Below are positions 28,801-40,800 of a stretch of 64,000 bases of DNA, piece by piece (positions within the stretch are counted from its first letter, which is position 1; the number at the start of each line of letters is the position of its first letter). The stretch is from contig OX104128.1 in NCBI GenBank assembly GCA_944470555.2, positions 46,979,920 to 47,043,919 of the forward strand. Reading direction: 5' to 3'. Both the position numbers and the translations under genes were made by a program. The notes under the pieces were generated by a model, which worked only from the letters and a program-made list of their open reading frames with translations, did no database searches and was not told where the DNA came from. The stretch is from Heterobilharzia americana. Lineage: Eukaryota; Platyhelminthes; Trematoda; Strigeidida; Schistosomatidae.

Positions 28801-31800
28801 TTGGCAGAATAGAGTAAACCACACAAAAAGGAAGGAAATACAACAAAGTTTGACCTAATTAAATGTTGTATATGTAAATGAAATCAGCAGGGAAAACTAT
28901 TTAGTTAGATTTTGACTTTTTTGGTATAGTTCATTAAGTATCTGTGAATAAATGAACAATGAACAGTACGGTTTTCTGGTGGCTAATTCCATCCTCAAAT
29001 CAAAGTAGATAAAAAAGGGAATTATTCAATTTCGCAGTATAGCATGTACAGTAAACTAGCTGACTGAAACGTCAGTAAGTTGTATAGAAATATGAAATGT
29101 ATCACTTCAAAATGATCCAGCATAATGAAACCGAATAAAATCAGTTGCTTCAGTTGGTCAATGTATGCATAAACAAAAGTGCAAAACTAAGTGATTACAG
29201 AATAATGAGCTTTAAAAGAATAACAGCAATTTATAATGGATTTCTTAGAAGAACATATATTTTCATTCAATGAAGAAATATTACAATAACTTTTTTGTAC
29301 CAGTATAACGGTATTTGAGTTAGTAATATTATTATAATTGCTTCACAAAGGGCTGAAGTATCTGAACCACAACCATCCAAATGTATTCAAAGAATTGTGG
29401 ATTAAAATGTATAAATAATGACTGTAATCCATTGAGCAAGAGGTGACTCCAGTGACTTGGTCGACTACTGGATGATATTTTATCGTTTCAAGCTGGAAGT
29501 TCTTGCTTGTAGTCTCAGCCAGAAAAAAATTTTCTAGGATGCGAACACATTCAACTGAAAAGTTTGGTTCCGCTGTTAGTCATCGTCTGATAAGTAAGAT
29601 ACTGATTTTTTACATTTGAAAAAGTCGAATTTGACCTCGTAGCTCAGTTGGTAGAGCATCGGGCCGGAAACCAAGTGGTCGCTGGTTTGAATCTGGCCGC
29701 GGTTCATTTCATCTACAATCATCACTCAGTATAGATTTTTTTTATCTAACATGCTATTCCTGTCCATGTAATGTATTGCATCTTATACTACGTATATATA
29801 TAAGCCGGAAGTTATTTGTTCAGTCGTTAGTTCGGTTGGTTAAATGCTGTGGCTCAATGAACTAAGTAGTTGACTTTCAATCAATAAGTCATGGGTTCGA
29901 GCCTTGCTCCACCTGCCGAGGTTTGGGTAGCCAGGTAGTAAGTATCATTAGTCTGCACACAATAAGTTTGCCTCATTGCTTACTGCAGGAATGTGCACAA
30001 AGTTGATGAGTGCTATTTCATTTTTAGTTTTTTTTGGGATAAATTAATTGAAACTAATAGGTAACTTCCACTTTGATAAGCCGTTCCTCAGCTCATCTAA
30101 CTGGCAAGCATTTATACAGAATTTCGCTTTCACTGTTATAACGATACTCTTAACTGAGTTATTTTTAACGATACTACAACCTTTCAGATGTTGTCAATGT
30201 TTACGCAATATACTTTGCAGCTTATAATGTTTTAAAACCAATTTCTAACTCTAAAGTGAATTCACTGCTCAAAATCAAAACGTTTTTTCTCGCATTATTC
30301 AAAGGTATCACACAAACAAGATAAAAGGCCATTAAAAACGCTAAGACATAAACAAAAGAATATTTTGGAAAAATTCTCAGAAGCAATTCGTTCAAATCTA
30401 ACTAAAATTCAACGTTTGAAAATAAATGCTCTAGCTGTTATTGAAGTTCATCAACGTGATATTATTGAGAAGCTTTACAAAACTGGTTGCAGCGATGTAA
30501 ATTCGTTTGATTGGTTAAGTCAACTTCGATTTTATTGGGAGAAGGTATGCTGAAGTTTGCATTTAAATTAGTAGTATCTATGCTTCAAAATGTTTTCTAT
30601 AAGATGACAATTTCATACTTTATTCACGTGAATTAGATTTTGGTACAGTCAAATCGTAAGTCAATGAGATCGCTTAATATGATGGTTGCTTTTCGCATTA
30701 TCAAAAGTGAAAATAATCTACTGAAGCAGAAAAGATTAAAAAAACATTGAACGAGAACATAAAGAGCATTCACGAAATGGTGGTAATAGATCAAAGATAT
30801 ATGCATTCTCATCGCCATACGACTCATTTAACCATGGAAAGAATATAACTACTGTTGTTTTTATTTGAATTGATTGAAATTCTTACTAATATAAAAAGCT
30901 GAAAGCTGTTCAAAGAACGAAGAGGAGAACAGGATATACGACATTATTGATGGATGGGGGTTAGTAGTGGAAGCGAGAACGTCCGTTTCGTCCTATTTGG
31001 GACTCATCAGCTGGATGCGCCTGCCTCCCAGTGAGTAATTTTTTCCCATTAAGACTATAATCCACGACCAGTCGATTGAACAACCAGAGTGTTATCCACT
31101 AGGCCACTGAGAAACGATAGCTACTCATTGTACGAGGCGTATAGTATAGCCATTGATGTCATAGGCTGCACATCCAATAAGTTCCACTATTATTATCATC
31201 AAATTTGAAAAGTACCGGCCATATTGAAGCATCCTCACTGAAGACCATATACCAATAGTCACCGACCTATTCTGTTCAATCAACTACTTAGATGTACAAA
31301 CGACAGCATCAAAGAATATATGACTGCCTAAAATTTTACTGTCTACAAATGGTTTGAATATTTTAGTTCGATCACAAGTTTATTCATTCCCATATCAAAT
31401 TGTAGTAGTTAAAATTTAATTTCACTTCCTCAGTGAATTTTATCTATAAGTATGATGTTTAACAGTTGCCTCCTTAATGAGAAGATTCACTAACCGTTGA
31501 CATCTATGTTCACTTATGTTTCAGGAACTAATATTATTATTATTATTAGTCCCTTGGGTTCCTAGTGGAACATAGGGCTTCAGTAGCACGCCTCCAGTGA
31601 CCTCTGTTCTCTGAGATCTTTTGAACCTGGTCCCACGACAGCCCAGAAGCTCTCATTTCCTGCTCGCACGACCTCCTCCATGTCACCCTTGGACGTCCAA
31701 CTCGTCGCTTCCCATGGGGATTCCACTCGAGGGCCTGACGCGTGATGTCCTCAGTCGGCCTTCTCAGTGCATGGCCAATCCATCTCCACTTCTTCCTGCA

Positions 31801-34800
31801 TATTTGTTGCGTGATAGGTTCTTGGTTGGTTCGTTCCCAGAGTTCCTTGTTGCTTATTTTTTTCTGGCCATCTGATCTTCAGCAGCGAGCGTAAGCAGTT
31901 GTTGATGAATGTCTGTAGTTTATTGGAAATGCCTTTCGTGACGCGCCAAGTCTCTGAGCCATACAAGAGCACTGACTTGACGTTGGTGTTGAAAATCCGT
32001 ATCTTGTTCCGCATGCTGAGTGCAGAAGATCTCCACACTGGTTTCAGGCTAATGAACGCCTGTCTTGCTTTTCCGATTCTGACTTTGACGTCCTCGTCCG
32101 TCCCGCCTGTAGTTGAAACAGTGCTTCCTAGATAAGTGAAGGAGGTTACTTCCTTCAAGTTTCTCCCGTTGACGGTGATTGGAGTTTGTTGTTGTTGTTG
32201 ATGGTGGTGGTGCGGTATCTTCATCACTTCTGTCTTCTCTATATTCACCTGAAGTCCCGTCTTCGCTGCCTCTTCTATCAACTTGTTAGTTTTTGCCTGC
32301 AGATCTTCAAGTTTATGTGACATTAGGCATAAGTCATCGGCGAAATCCAAGTCTTCTAGGTTCTTTTCCGTCGTCCAGTGTATCCCCCTCTTCTCGCTGC
32401 CTACTGTTTGCTGCATGATCCAGTCCACCACAATAAGGAATATCATGGGGGATAGTAGGCAACCTTGTTTCACTCCTGTCTTCACTTCAAAGGCATCACT
32501 GAGCTTCCCATTGTGGATTACTTGGCATGTAGCATCTTCATATAGTTGTTGAATGAGGCGGATAAAGGTTTGCGGTACTCCGTAGTATTGAAGCAGTTTC
32601 CAAATTACTTCTCGGTCGACGCTGTCAAAGGCCTTCTCAAAGTCGATGAAGTTGAGGTGGGGAGGTGATTGCCATTCTATGCTCTGTTCTATGATGATAC
32701 GAAGCGTTGCAATTTGGTCTGCACATGATTTGTACTTCCTGAAGCCTGCCTGTTCCGGTCGTAGTTTTGAATCCAGTGCGTCTTTAAGCCTCTCCAGGAT
32801 GATGCGGCTTAATATTTTACTTGGGGTGGACAGGAGAGTGATTCCGCGCCAGTTCTTGCAAGCACTGAGGTCTCCCTTCTTCGGCAGTTTGACAAGGTAA
32901 CCCTTCTTCCAATCGTCAGGTACCTTCTCTTCCTTCCACACCTTCTGCAATAGTGGTGTGGTGTGAGCATGTCCGCTGTTGTCTCTGCATCTGTTTTCAG
33001 TGCTTCTGGCGGTATTCCATCTGGTCCTGCTGCTTTCCCGCATTTCAGTAGCTTTATGGCGTTCAGGACTTCCATTTTCGTTGGGGGATTAATGTTCACT
33101 TGTAGTTCAGCGGCTGCAGGTGGTATTTCTGGACGAAGTGCAGGTGGTGGTCGATTCAAGAGCTTCTTGAAGTGGTCGGCCCATCGTTTCCTCTGTTTCT
33201 CTTCTTTTGTAATTAAATTTCCTTCTTCATCTTTTATTGGTTTCATCTGTGTTGGTCTCTTCCCTGATAGCAACCTGGTTATTTGATACAATGTCGTCAG
33301 GTCTCTCTTACCTGCAGCCTGTTCTGCTTCACTTGCCAGTGTTTCGTAGAAGTGTCTTTTGTCTTTGCGTGCACTCTTCTTCACTTCTTTGTCCAGTGTT
33401 TTATACATTGTGCTCAGTTCCTCTTGTCGTTGAGCATCCTTGCACTGGTTTATCTTCTGCTTCACCATCCTCCTCTCCTCTATCAGCTTCCAGGTATCCG
33501 TCGAGATCCATTCCTTGTCTTCTTTCTTCTTCCTTCCTAATACTGTTGTGCAGGTTTCTTTCCACATAGCTTTCAAAGACTTCCAGTGTTCTTCCACACA
33601 GGTTTCTTCAGGGATCTTCCTCGATGTCTCCCATTTTGTCTTGATGGCTGCCTTGAAGATCTCCTTTGTAGTTTCATCCTTCAGTTTCCGAGTGTTGTAC
33701 TTGGGTTGAGGTCTATCACCAGCTTCCTTGAAGGCTTTTAACTTGATTTGGAAGGTTCCTTGCACTAGATAGTGGTCTGAACCTACATCTGCTCCTCTTC
33801 TTGACCTTGTGTTAAGTAGACTGCGTCTCCATTTTCTTGAGATTGAGATAAAGTCGATTTGATTTTTAGTGTGTCCATCTGGTGAAATCCATGTCGCTTT
33901 GTGGATATCTTTGTGCCTGAACACACTGCCTCCAATCACCAAATCGTTGAATGCGCAGAATTCTGCAAACAATTCTCCATTCTCATTCATTTCACCTAGT
34001 GCCTCTCGACCCATGGTTAGTTCTCTTCCCGTGTTGTCCCCTCCCAGTTTGGCATTCATGTCGCCCATCAGAATTTTGATATCGCCAACTGACGTCTTGT
34101 CCAGTGTTGATTGAAGTTGTCTGTAGAAATCCTCCTTTTTCTCTTGCTCTGCATTATTTGTAGGTGCATAACATTGTATGATTGTGACCTTTCTTCCTTT
34201 TGAGTTGAATCTTGCTGTCATGATCCTGGAGGAGATTGGTTCCCACTGCATGAGAGCCTTCGATGCTCTTGAGGACATCATGATAGCCACTCCATAACTC
34301 AGTGTGCTCGTGGTTGTCGTCTGGGTGACCGGAGTAGATTATTGATTCTCCAGTTGACAGTTTGGAGAGTCCACTCCCATTCCATCTGCTTTCGCAAATC
34401 CCAAGCACTTCGATGTGATACCTTCTCATCTCCCTTGCAATCTGGGCTGCCTTACTGGGTTCAAACATGGTGCGGACATTCCATGTCCCCACGTTTACTT
34501 TCGCTTTCATCGAGAGAAGACACATCGGCCAATTGGCTTCCCGAAGGCTTTCACCAACTGGCGTCATTTCGCCTCTCCGATTCCAGCGGGGAATAAGTTT
34601 GTTTTCATTTTTTATATTTTGTTTGTGCTTTGAAGTTTCTTTAGCGGTTAGATTTGTTTTACGGGGTAGGGTTGCTAGCCCTATGCCCAACCTTCCCTCT
34701 TTACCCGGGCTTAGGACCGGCTAGTAACTAGTAAACTAGTTAACCAGGCGAGGTTCAGGAACTAATATGGGTGAAAGAATAACAAAACAACTAACTGGAT

Positions 34801-37800
34801 TTAATTTAATTCACAACGCCATATTCTAGAAAAACTGACGCTAGTTTTTTTATCTTCAGCGTTCAACTGACGATTCGCATTTTATTTTTTGTCATCTGTC
34901 AAACTTTGATGTTATTGATGGATAGTGGAGAACAGTGGAATCCATGATTTGCTTTTCGTCCTGTTTAGTACTCCTAAGTTAAATGTACCTCCACCCCATT
35001 GGGCGATGTTCTTCCCATTAAAACTCGAACTCGGCCCAGTCAACAACGGGATAATACAAGCAACATCAATTTTCATACTTTTATAATATTTGATGTGAAG
35101 CCATGATTTCCAACCGATTCTGAAGCAGAAACAGTTAAAAGTAGCTCGGTTATACAACGAACATACGCAACTGATCATGGCGTATTTGTAGTAGTATATC
35201 TTTTCTAAATCCAATATTTATAAATAGTGACATCATTGGAACCGTTGGAGTTTGTTCCTGGTGTTGCCTGGGCTTCATACTCTTCCCAATGAATCTTAAA
35301 TGATAACTATTTCCGAAGCAGACTCTTCGGAGTACTTCCAGTTCACTAGAGTTTATATTATTGATTAAACAATCGAATGAACTATAGTATGACCACAACA
35401 GCGTCCAAATGTTTTGAGTTCAGTTGTAGAATACACAGTGGCTTTAAATCACCTTGAAAGAACCTTACTATACTTCCAAATTCCAGTTTAAATGGAGCGC
35501 GATCTTTGGAATTTTACAGTAGGCCTAAAAACTAATTATTACTTACAACATGGTATGAAGATGTTTTATAAGGGGTTATCCAAGACTTATTGATTAGATA
35601 CAACATACGCTGACAAATGCTGAACAAAATATTTCATTTTATTTCAATTTCAATTTCTAAACAGGATCCAGATGACTGCTTTGTCCGTCAAACAAATACA
35701 TCTTTTCGCTATGGTTATGAGTATTTGGGTAATTCAGGACGCTTAGTCATCACACCTCTTACTGATCGATGCTATATTACATTGACAACTGCGTTACATT
35801 TACACAGAGGTGGTTCACCTAAAGGACCTGCTGGTACCGGTAAGACAGAGACAGTAAAAGATTTAGGCAAAGCGCTTGGTGATTATGTTATTGTTGTCAA
35901 TTGTTCAGAAGGCTTAGATTATAAATCAATGGGACGTATGTTTGCAGGTCTCGCTCAAACTGGTGCATGGGGATGCTTTGACGAATTCAATCGGTAAGTT
36001 GGTAGCCTACTAATTCTATCATTAATTATCCAATGTCACTGTTGAAAAATACACAAGCAAGATAGTAGTGATTTTACTGCTTCACTAAGTTATCTTTACT
36101 TGTGTTTATCTCTAAAATGTAAATATCAGGGGAAAAACTGTAACCTAATTACATTTTCACTTTCTCATCTATATTCTGACAGTATTAATATTGAAGTTCT
36201 ATCAGTGGTTGCTCAACAAATTCTATCAATTCTCTCAGCATTAGCATTAGCTGACCAAACTGGCAATCAGAATTCTAAAACAAGATTCATGTTTGAAGGT
36301 CGAATGATTCAGCTAGTATGGTCATGTGGTATATTCATCACAATGAATCCTGGTTATGCTGGACGTACAGAATTACCTGATAACTTAAAATCAATGTTCA
36401 GACCAATTGCAATGGTTGTTCCAGACTCAACAATGATTGCAGAAATCACATTGTTTGCAGAAGGGTTTGGTTCTACAAAGGTAATAAAGAAATGGAACAT
36501 TTTAATCGATAGCAAACTAATCATTTACATTGGATTCTATATTCTCATATTATTGGTTACTTCTCGTAGACTATTTAAAAGATAAGTAAAATTTACCACC
36601 CGTATACGGCATATTGCCATGTAAGCTTTATGTTGCGTGACTGACGTTTTCAGTATGTGTGAAATGTGTAATTTTGAGAGTAATTTTAATTAATCTCTTC
36701 ATGTGTTGTGATATTTTCCATTTAGAGTTCTACATTAAGCTTACATTGTAACATCCAAGGTGCCACCAGTGCACCTGTTAAAGAACGACAGTCTTATTAT
36801 TATCATTATTATTAGAAAAGACAATAAGAAGACGTAAACTGTTTGAACGGTGTAATGTAGTTGTGTAACACATTTCGGACAATCTAATCATACACGAATT
36901 TGTCACAGGTAATTATCTGAAAAGAAGTTAAGTGGGAAGGTTAATTAAAAGTCAAATAACAATGAAAATCAATAGAACGGAAATAATAGAGTTGAATTCA
37001 CCAGTGATGATTTAATGTGATAACAAGGCCTCCACAAATTTAAGGGTCTATCCTCATCACCCTTTTTAAGTAGGTCTAAAAAAAGCAGCAACGACAGGTC
37101 ACAGAAGTGAACGTTACAACTTTCTTTAGACCTACTTGGAAAAAGTGTGGAGGACGGATCCTAAAGTTTTTCGAGACCTTGTTATCACATTAAACCACCT
37201 CTGGTGAATTCAACTTTAAAACCAAGTTCGATGTACTATTATTTCCGTTTTATTGATTTTCACTGTTATTTCGTCTTTAGTTCAGTAATCCTACTCGACC
37301 TCATTTCATATTCTCATCCCTTATTTCTTTATAATTTTTAAATACCTATGACAAGTGTGTCTGTGATCATATTATTCGAAATGTGTTACGTAAATACAAT
37401 ACACGGTCCAGACTATTTACATCTCATTATTTTATAAGGGGAACTAATTGCTTGAATCTATTTTTATCTCAGTATCATTATAAGTATTCTTAATGTGAAT
37501 TTAAAGGCCTAAGTTATTAGACATCTTTCCCACAAACGAATCCCTAAGGTCATTTTGAGTGTGATCTAAGGATCAGAGACTGAAGTTAGGACATTAGTCG
37601 AGGCTCGTTTGTTCTTTATGACTTTAATATCAAACGTCAACACGCTAACTAGTTTGCAAAACTTGAAAAGTTATACTTGTTCGAATGTATCTGAACTAAC
37701 ATGAAATAGCATTATTTTACGGAACTTCAGTATCCAGTTGATATTTTCCATGCTACTTCACGCTTTTTGGCCATTTACTCAGTCATAATATACATCAGAA

Positions 37801-40800
37801 TAAACTTGATATTTCATTTCTACTACTGGAAAGAATCTTCCTCGGAAGGTCAAGAAGTTACGACAAGTTACATTATACTATTTTATGTATTCTAGAAAAC
37901 CGCTATGATATAACGCAAGTAAGAAACCTTTCTACAACGTGCAATCGTATTAACGACCTTATTCCAGAAGATATTTCCGATACAGTACAAAATTTATAAT
38001 CTAAAATATTATATCAAATTTCCTCCTTGTGCAATATTTTAAAGTAAAATAATTATGAGATCTTGATAATGTTAGTAGTAGCAAAATAATATTTAACGAT
38101 CAGCTGTCGTTAGGTTTTTCCTCTAGCCTGCACTTAGTTGTTGTATAAAGTGAATAGCAAATTTCGGCTGCGAAAATCCCCTGAACTCTTATAAGAATTC
38201 GGATTTCGTGCTGACTGTTTCAGGAATAATTATAAAAGATATCGTTGAATACTTTAGAGAGTATTTTGGTTCACCATGATGTTTTCTCACCATTTCATTA
38301 TGAATTTGCAAAGTGACAAGCTGAAAACACTTTTTAGTACGCGAAAATATGCATCTACATGAAGTTCGTTTTAGTTTTCACTGCCATTGCAGTTTCAACA
38401 AACATTAGTATACAATTTATTGTTTGTCGTTCAAGTAAACGGAAAGCTATCAAAGAAAGCGTTCATGATGAAAGACAAGTGCCATTTTAATGTCCATAGA
38501 GTATCTTGAGAACAAATTGAATATAAATATACATGGTTTTGATCGAAAACGTAATCATAGCATTGCTCCAGCTTGATGAAATCATCCTTTGAGCAACATT
38601 GATATCAGGCAAAGGGTAGTAGGCAAGACAGGCAAGTCGATTGGTGAGATTGGGAAACCTAGTCGACTGAGGTGGTTTCGACGTATAGTGTGGATGTCGA
38701 GTCACCGCGTAACTCAACGTGCCATGCTAGCGGAAGCTGGATTAGGTTGGAAGAAGTTTCAGGGTTACCAGACCAAAACGTAGCATCAGCGCATGAAGTC
38801 TCTTCCTGTTCATCTGAGCCATGTGGGAAGATGTAGAGTGCGTACCTGGACTCCCTGAGAGGAAAGGAATTAGTGGTTGAGGATTCTTGGTGACATGCCT
38901 GAGAATCGATCACAGTGACACAGATGCATTCACTCCTTGACGCCTTCTAAGGCTAATGATATCGTCTAGAAGGACGATGAAAGCTTCACGATTAAACAAC
39001 CCATCTCAGAGAACACAGTAAAGCCAAGACCATCCACCTGAGCTACAAATATTCCCCACTATTTTAAAGCTCAAATATTTGCACTAGTCGTTACTTTTAA
39101 GTTGTTGTCTACTTTAATATCATTTCTTTTCTATCCATCTCTTCCTTGTTTGCTACTGTGAAGTATGGTAACTTGAACCACTGTACTTGTGTGTGAGGTC
39201 CCACATTGATTCTGCCAGTCAGTCTCAGTCAATGTTATCAGAAATGTCCAAATCTATGGGAGTTTAATGTTGAAAACCCCAGAGGACAAGATCATCGTCA
39301 TCATCACAACATCATATTGAAAATGACTAAACAGATGGAGATGATATACTTATTTCAACGCATATACCAAGTTTAAAGGTTTCTGATTCTTCACCGTTAA
39401 TTAAAACTGGAATAACATATATGTAACTGAATTTGAAAGCACTTAATCCTTTTCTGTTACCACATTCACTTTACTAAAATAACATTTTCGTTTCCAGCTA
39501 AAGCTATAGTTAGCGGATTAATTATTCATGCTAATTTTCTTTAAAAAAAACCTAGTTCTCTTAAAGGGTTACTGAAGATCGAAGACCACTGAACAGCATG
39601 CTGTATACTGATTTAAGGCTTCCAAGGAATTTGTAGAGCCATCCTTGAAAGTATCTTCGATTGAGTCAGTTTTCAGTCTTTCTTTTGGTATTTATAATTT
39701 CGTGGTAAATAACGGAACATGAAGTCTTAGAATCCGCTCAAGTAGCTGATTCACATTTGAGTAATTTATATGATAAAGGTCATCCTAAGAATCCCAATCA
39801 CTTTTCTATATTTTATAGAAAACTACCCTCCTGGACGATGTAACGAAACCTGATTGGTTAGTTGCTAGGTTGATCCTTAACTTCCCTCTTATATTACTCG
39901 ATCCTTTAAGTTCAATCTACTTATGTACACCACTGGTGAACTTGGTTACGAATTGAAGAAGATACTGTCCGATGTATAAATCAGCCTTATCTACTTAAGC
40001 GGCACCGCTGATCAGCGTGAGAAATCTAAAGTTACTCGTATCTGCCAGTAAGTATATTTCAAACAGCTTTCGAAAATGAAGTTTTGTATATATCTTCTTT
40101 TGACAGGTTTTGGCGAAGAAAGTATACACCTTATACAATTTAACAGTACAACAATTAAGTAAACAGGATCATTATGATTTTGGTCTACGCGCTTTAGTGT
40201 CTGTACTACGTTATGCCGGTAGAAAGAAACGCGCCAATCCAAATATGCCAGATGAAGAATTATTATTGTTATCACTGAATGATATGAATTTAGCTAAGCT
40301 AACGTCAGCTGATTTACCGTTGTTCAAAGGAATTATAACTGATTTATTTCCAAATATTGAACCGCCTACAATGGATTACTCAAAGGTAAGTCGACAGCTG
40401 TGAAATATGATGATGCATGTAGTAGGACTCAAACAAACTTATATATGTTCAATGCTACAGCTGATAATTAACATGCCCACTTACGTTCTGCTGTTCTTAA
40501 AATCGAGTTAGGTATTTGAAGTGACTGACTGGACAATAATAGACACGTGAAATGAGAATAAGCCAATGCAGTACTTGGACTGCATATGAATAACGACTAT
40601 CCTCCTTCAGACCTGGTACTTCACTTGGGAGCGAAAACCAGAAGACAAGTACAGCCTGTGACTGTGAGGAAGACAACTTTATTTGACAGGAAACATCATT
40701 TTCACACAGTTTTCCGAAAGAAAATGCAACCACTAAGTCACAAGTTGGATATTTATTTTCAATGGTCAGCAACCTTACGAAAGTAAGGTTGCAATCCAAA

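Larger units (their letters stand above)
26071..30304 (+). other. Intron 7
   Basis: Contains a possible Penelope-like fragment (27125-27500), a tRNA-like SINE (29633-29735) and a family C SINE (29815-30015). A weak family B relic may lie at 26440-26640. 27700-29600 is AT-rich with nothing recognisable. Confidence 0.8.
31535..34754 (-). mobile_element. RTE-clade non-LTR retrotransposon, near full length, 3220 bp
   Basis: Bounded by a perfect 15-bp duplication TTCAGGAACTAATAT (31520-31534 and 34755-34769). On the minus strand it runs from CCTCGCCTGG at 34754 to a (TAA)n tail at 31535-31548. It encodes one apparent protein: an EEP-type endonuclease ([31 protein letters not shown]) then reverse transcriptase ([36 protein letters not shown]). 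It is broken by three frameshifts near 34300, 32960 and 31850, so it is not currently autonomous, but few other lesions are visible. It resembles SR2/Perere-3 type RTE families of schistosomes; I cannot assign the exact family. It lies antisense in intron 8 of the dynein gene. Confidence 0.93.
30545..35664 (+). other. Intron 8
   Basis: Contains a Sm-alpha-like SINE (30945-31190), the near-full-length antisense RTE element (31535-34754) and another Sm-alpha-like relic (34910-35060). 35070-35660 shows nothing recognisable. Confidence 0.85.
36481..40106 (+). other. Intron 10
   Basis: Contains a long fold-back element (36952-37272), the 3' portion of a second-family LINE (38560-39235) and one decayed hairpin MITE (39760-39888). 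37280-38550 and 39240-39750 show nothing recognisable. Confidence 0.85.

Noticed and set aside
29633..29705. Functional tRNA gene
   Set aside because: Acceptor, D and T arms look right, but the anticodon stem is poorly paired and the flank is shared with a dispersed repeat; a SINE head is more likely.
32283..34724. Several plus-strand frames of 72-110 codons
   Set aside because: All are shadows of the minus-strand RTE endonuclease and reverse transcriptase.
37081..37124. CRISPR-like or bacterial mobile structure in the inverted repeat region
   Set aside because: There are only two arms, no repeated spacers, and the context is clearly eukaryotic.
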